Notes under the pieces: model-generated
Databases searched by the model: none
The model's input: the letters and a program-made list of their open reading frames with translations, nothing else
Told to the model about the DNA's origin: nothing
Position numbers and translations under genes: made by a program
Source of the DNA: Gammaproteobacteria bacterium
Lineage (GTDB): Bacteria > Pseudomonadota > Gammaproteobacteria > DSM-16500
Assembly: GCA_031291255.1 (NCBI GenBank)
Contig: JARLJN010000164.1
Location: 1 to 60,214 of the forward strand
Reading direction: 5' to 3'
DNA length: 60,214 nt
Shown: in pieces, positions 25,657-34,024 of the stretch
How positions within the stretch are numbered: the first letter of the stretch is position 1
Layout of the letters: each line of letters opens with the position of its first letter

Positions 25657-27687
25657 ATGACAACACCGAGAAGACCTAAGATTACGGTCGTACGTGAGAG
25701 TCCAGGTTCGGCACCTAAGGGTGTTGACTTGCCACCGATCTCGCCTTCTAATCCTACTCCTTCGAAGGCAGCTGATCCTAAGCAAACAGTTACGATTAGG
25801 TTTGCTAGAAGCCCTCAGCCTACTCCGGAGCCTACAGTGTTACCACCAATTGCTTCTGCAACTGCGGCTAACGCAGGGTTTACTCCTACCCGACCACAAG
25901 CTCCTCAGCCTGGGCAAGAAGGCGGAAGAAGAGCAACTATTACAATACCTGGCGGTCGTGCGGCACGTATGCAAGAGTTAGCAGCGGGCATGGCATCAAA
26001 GCTTGAGCAGAATCCAGCTAAAACGAACACGGTAGGTGCAAATAGGGTAAACATGTATGTTAGGCCTAGCTTCTTACAGCGAAAAGTCATTAAGCATGGC
26101 ACTCAAGCAGTTTTGGAGTCTGGATTTGCCACTCCTTTTGCGGCAGCTCTAGTTGAAAAGACCAAAGAAATACAGTGTAGTATTGCTCTTCGTGCAGGTC
26201 AGGCTCCTAATATTGATGCTCCTTCAGAAGTTTCTCCCAAACCGATGGCTGTAAAAACTAAAACGTCATCTGACGAGCAGGGTTTGCCTATAGTTGCTGG
26301 TTGGATCCCTGTAGATCAGGCCACATTTGGCCGTTCAGGAAGTAAAGATGTACCACCGAATTTTGGTGGTACAACACCGGAAGAAGATGGTAGTAAAAAT
26401 GCATTTCACTTACAAACAAGCTTGAGATCCATTTTAGCGGATGCCAAAGCGGGGAAATACGATGTAGTGAAGGAGAATAATTTTTTAGTGTTTAAATCCA
26501 AATTGCCAGACAAAACAAATTATAATGATTATGACAAAGAGCATGGCAAGGGGCTGATAGATAAAAATCAAATAACTTTTAGAATAAATTTAGCAGAAGA
26601 GTTCAAGCCGGCTGTTATTAGTTTAGAAAAAGCCAAAGAGCTAAGACCGGAAGTCGACAGAGATCCAGGCGATATGTTGGCAAAACTGGGTATATCTGAT
26701 GCTGAGCTTGAGAAATATGATAAACAAGCTTTTTCAATTGATTATAAGCTTCCAGGAAAAGAAAATTTCAATCCACTTTTAGTTGCTGCTCAAAATGGAA
26801 AACCTATTACAGGTGATGCAGACAAATTATGGGTAGCACCTCCAATCGATATCGTTCGAAAATGTAAACAAATGGCTAATGTGAATTATAATGCAGGCGA
26901 CCCATCACAATTAAAGGTATTAATTAAGAATTATATAGAATTAAAATCTGTTTATTTAATGAGAAAGCTGACAAAAGATGAAGTAAAAAATGAGTATGAT
27001 AAAATATATCAATATGCAAAGACTGCGGGAATAATTACTCCATTTGAATTGTTATCAAATAAAATAATTAATGATGAATTCATTAAATCTATGCCTTATC
27101 AAGCTTTTCTTTTGCAGCACGGCCCAGAAACAAATAACCCAGGCGATCCTTCAGATTTGGATGGGAAAATGTTTCATGTGCATAATGGCCAAACGTATCT
27201 TACCGAATCTGAAGATGAATTGGTGAGTTTTGTTTTAAATAAAGAGATAAATTATATACAAGATAAATTTGTTATGGTGCATCCTGGTTGGAAGATGGAA
27301 AAGTGGGCGCCTGTGATTGAAGAGCAAATTAAATTAGGGCAAGATGATTTAATGAATCCAAAGACACTAGAAAATTATATACAGCACAAAAAAGAAATGA
27401 ATCCAGATTTTCCAGATACTATTGATGAAGTTAAGAATTACTTGCAAACGCAAAAGAGTGATAATTATCAAGTTGAGCGTCGCGGCAGTGTGATCCCTGA
27501 ATCGTTGGTTAGGGCAAGTGATAAGTATAGAGAAAATGCGAGTGAGCAAATGCAAAAGGTTATTTTACATTTGGATCCTTCAGATAGAGATGAAAATGAG
27601 GTGAGATTTCATTCGCCTTCTATAGCCGAAGATCCATCAGAAAATCAAGTTGAAGATGAAGAGCCTGTAAATAAGTTTAGACCATAG
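25657..27687 (+). CDS. unknown protein, candidate Dot/Icm effector
   Basis: I do not recognise this 676-residue protein. ATG 25657 is preferred over a GTG at 25651 because GGTAGGTG lies just upstream. The first 110 residues are disordered and rich in Pro, Thr and Arg, with a repeated PxP pattern. The rest is hydrophilic with no signal peptide and no membrane segment. The C-terminus is acidic (IAEDPSENQVEDEEPVNKF), similar to the Glu-rich C-terminal signals of many Dot/Icm substrates. It is next to fis and the Dot/Icm genes, and forms a unit with the small gene 11 bases downstream. The effector role is inference. Confidence 0.7.
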   Translation: MTTPRRPKITVVRESPGSAPKGVDLPPISPSNPTPSKAADPKQTVTIRFARSPQPTPEPTVLPPIASATAANAGFTPTRPQAPQPGQEGGRRATITIPGGRAARMQELAAGMASKLEQNPAKTNTVGANRVNMYVRPSFLQRKVIKHGTQAVLESGFATPFAAALVEKTKEIQCSIALRAGQAPNIDAPSEVSPKPMAVKTKTSSDEQGLPIVAGWIPVDQATFGRSGSKDVPPNFGGTTPEEDGSKNAFHLQTSLRSILADAKAGKYDVVKENNFLVFKSKLPDKTNYNDYDKEHGKGLIDKNQITFRINLAEEFKPAVISLEKAKELRPEVDRDPGDMLAKLGISDAELEKYDKQAFSIDYKLPGKENFNPLLVAAQNGKPITGDADKLWVAPPIDIVRKCKQMANVNYNAGDPSQLKVLIKNYIELKSVYLMRKLTKDEVKNEYDKIYQYAKTAGIITPFELLSNKIINDEFIKSMPYQAFLLQHGPETNNPGDPSDLDGKMFHVHNGQTYLTESEDELVSFVLNKEINYIQDKFVMVHPGWKMEKWAPVIEEQIKLGQDDLMNPKTLENYIQHKKEMNPDFPDTIDEVKNYLQTQKSDNYQVERRGSVIPESLVRASDKYRENASEQMQKVILHLDPSDRDENEVRFHSPSIAEDPSENQVEDEEPVNKFRP

Positions 27688-27698
27688 GAGATATAATT

Positions 27699-28046
27699 AT
27701 GTTTTCAAAATCATCAGGAAGTTTATCAAAGCCACCAGAAGATGTGATTTACCATGTATTGATAAAATATAAATATGATTCATCACAAGTTGATGAGTTT
27801 CGAAAATGGAGCGCTCTTTATGGAGCTCTCTCAGATCCTGAAATGCAACAATTCCTGGAAGAGAGTTCTTCTGAAGAAGAAAATTCGGAGCATGACTTGT
27901 ATGAAGCGGAATTAAAAAAAGCAAAATTATTTTTATCGCAAAAAGGGCTGACTGATGAAGAAAAAAAAGAAGTAAATGAAGCGTTTGAAAAGATAGCAAT
28001 AGAGATGAATGAAAAAAAGAATAATGCTCAGCCTAAATCACGCTGA
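27699..28046 (+). CDS. small acidic unknown protein
   Basis: This 115-residue protein starts 11 bases after the preceding unknown gene, with an AGGAGA site at 27687-27692, so the two are co-translated. It is soluble, strongly charged and probably helical, with a Glu/Ser-rich patch (EESSSEEENSEHD, about 49-61) followed by a coiled-coil-like region. No family recognised. Small acidic partners encoded next to a secreted protein are often chaperones, and this is one possibility; a second effector is another. It converges on prmA nine bases away. Confidence 0.65.
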   Translation: MFSKSSGSLSKPPEDVIYHVLIKYKYDSSQVDEFRKWSALYGALSDPEMQQFLEESSSEEENSEHDLYEAELKKAKLFLSQKGLTDEEKKEVNEAFEKIAIEMNEKKNNAQPKSR

Positions 28047-28055
28047 GCATTAAAC

Positions 28056-28937
28056 TTATTTTTTAACTCCCGTTAGCCTCACCCATTCATTTTGCTGAGT
28101 GGGTTTTTCCATGTTAAACCAAGGCTTGTAAGCTTCAGCAACAGCATCTGCTTGTTCTGCTAATATTCCAGACAATAAAATTTTTCCATTGGATTTAACG
28201 AGTGTAGAAAATTTTGATGCGAGTTCTATTAAAGGCTGCGCTAAAATATTTGCAATTAACAAATCCACTTGCACAACAGGCGCATCATCTGGAAAAAATA
28301 TTTTAAGTTGTTTTTCATTCACATCATTTCGTTCTGCATTCGTGCGAGTGACTTCGAGTGCGCGTACATCATGATCGATAGCAATCGCATGTTTCGCACC
28401 TAATTTAATAGCAGCTAAAGCTAAAATGCCAGAACCACAACCGTAATCAATAATTGTTTCATTGCCTTCAATATTTTCATCTAGCCATGCTAAACATAAA
28501 GCAGTTGTTGCATGTGTGCCTGTGCCAAATGCCAAACCGGGATCGAGTATAATATTAATGGCTGATGCATCATTGGGTTTTTTCCAGCTGGGACAAATCC
28601 ATAATCGTTTACCAAAACACATAGGTTCTAATTCATCAAGACAAGTTCTTTCCCAATCTTGATCAGCTAAATGATGTTGTGTCACTTCATGTAAAAAACC
28701 TTGGACGCGTTGTGTTTCTAAATAATCTAATACAACAGCAAGATTTTGTTCTGCATCAAATAACGCTATTAAAATAGTATCCGGCCAACTCGGTGTTGCA
28801 TCAAACGCAGGTTCATAAATAGGTTGATTGCCTGCGTCACGAGAGGTGAGTGCTTGAGCGCCGTATGCTTCTAGTTTTTCACTAAGCTGTATTGCAGACT
28901 CTGATGTTGTTGTGATGTGTAGTTCAATCCAATTCAT
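28056..28937 (-). CDS. prmA: ribosomal protein L11 methyltransferase PrmA
   Basis: PrmA trimethylates ribosomal protein L11 using SAM. The protein starts with the conserved [10 protein letters not shown] at 28937; a longer reading from 28952 would add five unsupported residues. It has an N-terminal substrate-binding domain, a linker, and a Rossmann methyltransferase domain with DYGCGSGILALAA (about 160-172) and the active-site NILAQPL motif (about 229-235). Length (293) is normal. Its ATG overlaps the accC stop by one base (TAATG), so it is the last gene of an aroQ-accB-accC-prmA operon. Confidence 0.95.
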   Translation of the reverse strand: MNWIELHITTTSESAIQLSEKLEAYGAQALTSRDAGNQPIYEPAFDATPSWPDTILIALFDAEQNLAVVLDYLETQRVQGFLHEVTQHHLADQDWERTCLDELEPMCFGKRLWICPSWKKPNDASAINIILDPGLAFGTGTHATTALCLAWLDENIEGNETIIDYGCGSGILALAAIKLGAKHAIAIDHDVRALEVTRTNAERNDVNEKQLKIFFPDDAPVVQVDLLIANILAQPLIELASKFSTLVKSNGKILLSGILAEQADAVAEAYKPWFNMEKPTQQNEWVRLTGVKK

Positions 28938-30277
28938 TAAGTGCTTAACCATTCTTCTAAATAATGTATGTTAGTGCCGCCTGCTTGGAATGTTGTGTTG
29001 CGTAAAATATCTTGATGCAAGGGTAAATTTGTTTTGATGCCATCAATAATCGTTTCATCCAATGCATTACGCATACGTGCCATTGCGATCTCGCGTGTTT
29101 CACCATATGCAATGACTTTTGCAATTAAAGAATCATAGTAAGGTGGTACTTTGTAGCTGCTGTAAATATGCGAGTCTAAACGTATGCCTGGGCCGCCTGG
29201 TGCATGAAAGTGTGTAATTGTTCCTGGGCAAGGCATAAATGTGCGAGGATCTTCCGCGTTAACTCTGCATTCAATAGCATGACCTCGGATGACTACATCA
29301 TCTTGTGTGTAAGACAGTGGATTGCCTGCTGCTATGCTTAATTGTTCTTTAACGATATCTATGCCCGTAATCATTTCTGTGACAGGGTGTTCTACTTGTA
29401 TGCGTGTATTCATTTCAATGAAATAAAATTCATTATTTTCATATAAAAATTCAAAAGTTCCTGCGCCTCTGTAACGCATGTCGCGACAAGCTTGTGCGCA
29501 ACGCTCACCGATTTTATTGCGCTGTTCTTTTGAAATGCCTGGTGCTGGCGCCTCTTCAATGACTTTTTGATGACGACGCTGCATGGAGCAATCACGTTCA
29601 CCTAAATGTATAGCATTACCTAGCCCGTCACCTATGACTTGAATTTCTATGTGCCTAGGCGTTTGTAAATATTTTTCCATATACACTTTATCGTTATTAA
29701 ATGCAGCGCGCGCTTCTGTTTTTGTCATTGCGATAGCATTTAATAAATGTGATTCAGTATGAACTACGCGCATGCCGCGTCCACCACCACCGCCTGCTGC
29801 TTTGATAATAATGGGATAACCAATTTCACGCGCCATCTGTACGGTTGCAGCATCGTCATCATTAATCGGTTCGCTGGATCCTGGAACACAAGGAATACCT
29901 AAGCGTTTCATTGCATTAATTGCGGCAACTTTATCGCCCATCTCGCGTATGGTGTCAGGTCGTGGGCCTATAAAAATAAATCCACTTTTTTCAACTTGCT
30001 CAGCAAAATCCGCATTCTCTGCAAGAAAACCATAGCCAGGATGAATAGCAACTGCATCGGTAATTTCAGCAGCACTGACTATAGCAGGTATGCTTAAGTA
30101 ACTTTCTGTAGGTGAAGCCGGTCCTATACAAACGGATTCATCAGCGAGTTTTACGTGCATTAAATCTCTATCGGCGCTGGAGTGCACGGCGACGGTTTTG
30201 ATACCCATTTCTTTGCACGCACGTAATATGCGTAGGGCTATCTCGCCTCGATTGGCGATGACGATTTTATTTAACAT
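28937..30277 (-). CDS. accC: acetyl-CoA carboxylase, biotin carboxylase subunit
   Basis: AccC carboxylates the biotin on AccB using ATP and bicarbonate, the first half-reaction of acetyl-CoA carboxylase in fatty acid synthesis. The 446-residue protein has the N-terminal [17 protein letters not shown] signature, the Gly-rich ATP-grasp loop [11 protein letters not shown] (about 159-169), the [14 protein letters not shown] motif (about 287-300) and the C-terminal biotin carboxylase domain. It follows accB after 45 bases that include a hairpin (30295-30319). Confidence 0.97.
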   Translation of the reverse strand: MLNKIVIANRGEIALRILRACKEMGIKTVAVHSSADRDLMHVKLADESVCIGPASPTESYLSIPAIVSAAEITDAVAIHPGYGFLAENADFAEQVEKSGFIFIGPRPDTIREMGDKVAAINAMKRLGIPCVPGSSEPINDDDAATVQMAREIGYPIIIKAAGGGGGRGMRVVHTESHLLNAIAMTKTEARAAFNNDKVYMEKYLQTPRHIEIQVIGDGLGNAIHLGERDCSMQRRHQKVIEEAPAPGISKEQRNKIGERCAQACRDMRYRGAGTFEFLYENNEFYFIEMNTRIQVEHPVTEMITGIDIVKEQLSIAAGNPLSYTQDDVVIRGHAIECRVNAEDPRTFMPCPGTITHFHAPGGPGIRLDSHIYSSYKVPPYYDSLIAKVIAYGETREIAMARMRNALDETIIDGIKTNLPLHQDILRNTTFQAGGTNIHYLEEWLST

Positions 30278-30294
30278 AATTTTTTCTCACTCTG

Positions 30295-30319
30295 ATGATA
30301 GGAACTAAGTTCCTATCAT
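30295..30319 (-). promoter_or_regulatory. accB-accC intercistronic hairpin
   Basis: ATGATAGGAAC (30295-30305) and GTTCCTATCAT (30309-30319) form a perfect 11-bp stem with a three-base loop. On the - strand it follows the accB stop within a few bases and lies just before the GAGTGAG ribosome site of accC. No T-run follows, so it is unlikely to be a strong terminator; it may stabilise accB mRNA or adjust the accB:accC ratio. Confidence 0.6.
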
Positions 30320-30322
30320 GTG

Positions 30323-30781
30323 TTATTCAATAACAAATAAGGGTTGATTAAATTCAACAGGAACGCCTGTATCCACAAGAATTGCGGTAATCTTGCCTGA
30401 CTTATCAGCTTCAATTTGGTTGAACATTTTCATCGCTTCGATTAAGCAGAGCGTATCGCCTGCTTGTACGTCTTGGCCTAGCTCTACAAATCGTTTCGCA
30501 CCAGGTGATGGCGATAAATACACTGTTCCAACCATAGGAGCTTTTACAGAATGGCTGTTTTCAGCGGGAGCAGGAGCGCTTGCGACAGGTTCAGCAGTGG
30601 CAGCTCTTGGTGCTTCAGGTGCTGCTGCATAATGAATTTGCGGTGCTGGGGCGTGATGAACCACAGCTTTTCCACTGTCACGACTAATGCGTACAGATTC
30701 TTCGCCTTCATGGATTTCAATTTCAGCAATGCCGGTTTCTTGAATGAGTTCTATGAGTTTTCGTATTTTTCTCAGGTCCAT
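30323..30781 (-). CDS. accB: biotin carboxyl carrier protein of acetyl-CoA carboxylase
   Basis: AccB carries the biotin that shuttles carboxyl groups between AccC and the carboxyltransferase. The 152-residue protein has a short N-terminal region (1-40), an Ala/Pro-rich flexible linker (about 44-78) and the C-terminal biotinyl domain with EAMKM; Lys 118 is the biotin site. The ATG lies inside the 3' end of aroQ, a 10-base overlap, a common arrangement (aroQ-accB-accC) in gammaproteobacteria. Confidence 0.96.
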   Translation of the reverse strand: MDLRKIRKLIELIQETGIAEIEIHEGEESVRISRDSGKAVVHHAPAPQIHYAAAPEAPRAATAEPVASAPAPAENSHSVKAPMVGTVYLSPSPGAKRFVELGQDVQAGDTLCLIEAMKMFNQIEADKSGKITAILVDTGVPVEFNQPLFVIE

Positions 30782-31254
30782 AACGGTGCATTAGCTCCTA
30801 TAATGTCATGGTTGTTAGAAAGTAAGTAAGAGTGTGCATAACGTAACGCAAGTAAATAACCTTCCGCACCTAGGCCTGTAATCGTGCCTTCTGCAATATC
30901 GGAAAAGTAAGAGTGTGCGCGAAAAGATTCGCGCTTATGAATATTAGAAATATGCACTTCCACAAAGGGCTTGCCGATGGCAAGCAATGCATCGCGTAAA
31001 GCAATGCTGGTGTGAGTATAGGCTGCGGGATTTAATAAAATGAAATCCGTGTTATCTGTTAAACAAAGTTGAAGTCTATCAATTAAAATGCCTTCATGAT
31101 TACTTTGTAATGTAGATAGCGTGTGACCTAACTCAGAGGCTAATGCCTGTAATTTAGCATCAATCTCAGATAAGGTCTGAAAGCCATAATGTAGGGATTC
31201 ACGAGAACCAAGTAGATTCAAGTTGGGCCCATGCAAAACCAAAATAGTTGCCAT
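30772..31254 (-). CDS. aroQ: 3-dehydroquinate dehydratase, type II
   Basis: AroQ converts 3-dehydroquinate to 3-dehydroshikimate in the shikimate pathway. The start [18 protein letters not shown] at 31254 matches the family; the reading frame is open upstream to 31302 but those residues are not conserved. The N-terminal GPNLNLLG, the [11 protein letters not shown] stretch (about 76-86) and [11 protein letters not shown] (about 100-110) carry the active-site residues. It is the first gene of the aroQ-accB-accC-prmA unit. Confidence 0.95.
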   Translation of the reverse strand: MATILVLHGPNLNLLGSRESLHYGFQTLSEIDAKLQALASELGHTLSTLQSNHEGILIDRLQLCLTDNTDFILLNPAAYTHTSIALRDALLAIGKPFVEVHISNIHKRESFRAHSYFSDIAEGTITGLGAEGYLLALRYAHSYLLSNNHDIIGANAPLWT

Positions 31255-31387
31255 ATTTCTGAGTCTTAGTATCCATATGGGATAGAGCCGAGCATTTTGC
31301 ATGAACTTAACGATTTTGTCTAGATGTCAGCATGATATTAGCACAATGGCCGTAGTTAGCTACAAGATAGATTATTTCGGGTATTTC

Positions 31388-31417
31388 TTGTGTAAGCGCT
31401 AACTATGCAAATATAAT
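31388..31417 (+). promoter_or_regulatory. sigma-70 promoter
   Basis: TTGTGT (31388-31393) and TATAAT (31412-31417) are 18 bases apart. Because the -10 box covers the ATG at 31416, the downstream gene must start later, at 31446. Confidence 0.6.
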
Positions 31418-31445
31418 GGATAATTCTATTAAATGGCTAACTATT

Positions 31446-31874
31446 ATGAACAATTACCAGAAACTCCGTATTTTTCTCACAGCATGTATTTTTATACCGA
31501 ATATTGCTCTTGCCAATTGTCCTCAGGTGAATCAAGTTACTTACAAATGTATAGGCGAAAATTCGGCTAGGCATTGCAATTGGATGGCGCCTTGGTGGGA
31601 TGGTTATCATGGTGATGCTGAGCCTGGAGATCACCCTGCTGCATTTAAAGTGGTATTTTGGGGTGCCACTCATGATCCTTTGATGGGTTCAACCAATTGT
31701 TTTTACACAGATCACAAGGGTAATTTGGTGGAATTAAGCCAAAACAATTGGGGTGGAATACCTATACCCACTTCATATCCTTGGCATGATGGGGTCTGGC
31801 CTTCTTCTAATGATGTTAAAGACGGTAAAGTGTGCACGGAGAGTGTAGAAGCTTGTGTATTTGCTTATGGGTGA
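31446..31874 (+). CDS. small secreted cysteine-containing protein
   Basis: The 142-residue protein has a clear Sec signal peptide (MNNYQKLRIFLTACIFIPNIALA, probable cut before NCPQ). The mature part of about 120 residues is rich in Trp, Gly and aromatic residues and has six cysteines, suggesting disulphide bonds in the periplasm or outside. It recalls small secreted DUF3757-type proteins of Legionella and Coxiella, but I am not sure. The promoter overlap at 31412-31417 fixes the start at 31446. With T2SS genes nearby it could be a T2SS substrate; this is inference. Confidence 0.6.
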   Translation: MNNYQKLRIFLTACIFIPNIALANCPQVNQVTYKCIGENSARHCNWMAPWWDGYHGDAEPGDHPAAFKVVFWGATHDPLMGSTNCFYTDHKGNLVELSQNNWGGIPIPTSYPWHDGVWPSSNDVKDGKVCTESVEACVFAYG

Positions 31875-32034
31875 CACAATTTATCACTATTAATGCTCTA
31901 TCTGATTGAAATTACAGGGTAAAGCTTACCATTAGAGCTTTAATTCAACAGCACAATAGATATTGTATATTTTATGCCCTTTTGTTAAACTAGCTGCTTG
32001 TGATTTTTGATATACGCATACAGCTAGGGGCCTT

Positions 32035-34017
32035 ATGTTTTCTTATCATTCCATAAATGTAGCAGCAGCTGCTGCCGCAAGCGGGAGTAACCCTGTCAGA
32101 GCGCAATACATGCAACGTGCGCCTCGTTACACAGTAAACAACATGGCTGCTGCTAGCAGTTCAAGCCAGCCCCTAGTGCATGTCAATTCCGAAAGTGAAG
32201 AAAATACTCAAGCTAAGAAAGCAAAGTTGACACATCACCCCAAGCATTATTCTTTTTTATCCTTTATGACTGAAATAAATCTTGGTTATGAAAAAGCCTT
32301 AGAGGAAAAAGCAGAATATATAGCAAGAATGGAATACTTGGAATCCATTATGGAAGTTGATGGATATGATGGAAAATTTCAGTGTAATGTAGACTATAAA
32401 TCCACGTTTTTAAGTTTTGAGTTAATTGCAGATGATGAGGTAGACAACAAATATTTTTTATATATAGATGAAAATAATAAAAGACTTCTTTCTATCAACA
32501 TCATACTCGATGGCCAGCCTTCGATAATGGTGACTCAACGTAAACCCTCGCGTTTAACAGAAAGTGACATCATGAGTTGGGTAGATGGCATTAATTTATT
32601 ATTTAATGCGCCAATTACCTTCCGTCTACTGACACAGCCCGTTGTTGCTCAGAGAAGTCATATTTTCACTCTAGATGAGTTCGTGCAATACATGCCAGCC
32701 AATGTGATAGTCAATAACATGAGTCGCAGAGCTTTGCAGATTATGCAGGCATCTGTATTTAAGAATAATTCACATAAATTTCAACTCAGCTGGAAAAATG
32801 CTGAAAATCTCACTATAGACTTATCTTGTGATTTTTATCTGCGGCCTTATTCACATAGAGATAAGCACGATCTCATTACGTCCTGGGTTCATGATGAAAA
32901 AGGAATGCTAGCAGACTACAAAATAGATGTTGGTTCGCGCGTGCACCATGGTGATTACGATAACCTAGAGTATTACTGGCTGAAAGTGTCTGTAAATAAT
33001 TTTGAAATTTTAAAGCTGTGGGTATCTTTGGATGCAGCGATTGGTGAATTACGCGATTTACGCGCACCGGATAAAAAATATGGACTGAATGGCGCTACTA
33101 TTTTAAAAATTTATGAGTATTTACAGACGCATTTTCTAAAAATAAATCGCACATATTTGTGTGATGCATCAGGCTTGGAATATTCCTATGAAGATGATGA
33201 ATATACGATTCCTTATCGCATCATTTATCCACTCGTATACCAGGGACATTCTTATTACAGTAAATATCTTCCAGGATTCCGACCTTTATCTTGTAAGGAT
33301 GTCATCAATCATGAATTCAATGAAATAATTAGCAGTAATCCAGATGCATTCGATATGGCTGCTGCAGAATTAAAGACATTGCCACTCATCAAGCTATTTG
33401 AAAGTTTTGATATATTAGGCTCTGAGTATAGAACTTACCAATCTAATAGTGACAGCTTTGGAGGGTTGTCTGATGAAATCAAAAATGAAAATAAAAAAAA
33501 CGATATATTATTTGATTTAGTCAGCAGACATTATCCTTTGACTTCTTCAAACTCTTCGAGTTCTTCGAGCTCAGCGGAAAGCAGTTCACTTGCACTCGCT
33601 TATTATGAAAATGATGATTATAACAACCAGTTAAAAAAAATCACATTAGGTAGTTTCGTTAAAAAAATCTGGGACGAAGCTAAGCAATATGCACCACAAT
33701 TTTCGAAAGACTTAATTTTATTAAATGAGTTATTGAAATTTCCAGATGACACTGTTGATTATAATCAATCTTATGTCGATACGTACGGTGATTCTAGTTA
33801 CTATGGCTTGCTTAATACATTGTTATCTAACGGACGATATTGGGTTCGCATGAAAGATTCTGCACAAAGATCAGCAATCAGTTCCTTAATGAATGATGCT
33901 ACAGTTGCAACAACTTACCACTCAAGTTCATCTTATCAGCCAGGCATGTTTAGAGCAGCTGCCTCATCTAGCAATACGTCAGAGCCTACATTTGGGAATA
34001 ATTCAAATGTTAGGTAA
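32035..34017 (+). CDS. large unknown protein with Ala- and Ser-rich tracts, candidate effector
   Basis: I do not recognise this 660-residue protein. It has no signal peptide or membrane segment. The N-terminus is low complexity (an alanine run at 9-15, serine runs near 40), followed by a basic KKAKL patch near residues 61-65 that resembles a nuclear localisation signal. The middle (about 75-470) is rich in aromatic and acidic residues, probably globular. A serine run (residues about 503-519) separates it from the C-terminal part. The next gene starts at or just after its stop. The style fits a host-directed effector, but no known domain was seen. Confidence 0.6.
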   Translation: MFSYHSINVAAAAAASGSNPVRAQYMQRAPRYTVNNMAAASSSSQPLVHVNSESEENTQAKKAKLTHHPKHYSFLSFMTEINLGYEKALEEKAEYIARMEYLESIMEVDGYDGKFQCNVDYKSTFLSFELIADDEVDNKYFLYIDENNKRLLSINIILDGQPSIMVTQRKPSRLTESDIMSWVDGINLLFNAPITFRLLTQPVVAQRSHIFTLDEFVQYMPANVIVNNMSRRALQIMQASVFKNNSHKFQLSWKNAENLTIDLSCDFYLRPYSHRDKHDLITSWVHDEKGMLADYKIDVGSRVHHGDYDNLEYYWLKVSVNNFEILKLWVSLDAAIGELRDLRAPDKKYGLNGATILKIYEYLQTHFLKINRTYLCDASGLEYSYEDDEYTIPYRIIYPLVYQGHSYYSKYLPGFRPLSCKDVINHEFNEIISSNPDAFDMAAAELKTLPLIKLFESFDILGSEYRTYQSNSDSFGGLSDEIKNENKKNDILFDLVSRHYPLTSSNSSSSSSSAESSSLALAYYENDDYNNQLKKITLGSFVKKIWDEAKQYAPQFSKDLILLNELLKFPDDTVDYNQSYVDTYGDSSYYGLLNTLLSNGRYWVRMKDSAQRSAISSLMNDATVATTYHSSSSYQPGMFRAAASSSNTSEPTFGNNSNVR

Positions 34018-34024
34018 ACATAGG

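Noticed and set aside
28937..28952. Longer prmA start at 28952
   Set aside because: The five extra residues overlap accC and precede the conserved MNWIELHI start, which has the TAATG overlap typical of coupled genes.
33893..34024. Start of the second large unknown gene at 33893
   Set aside because: It would give a 125-base overlap with the upstream coding region and no ribosome site; starts at 34007 or 34025 are more economical.
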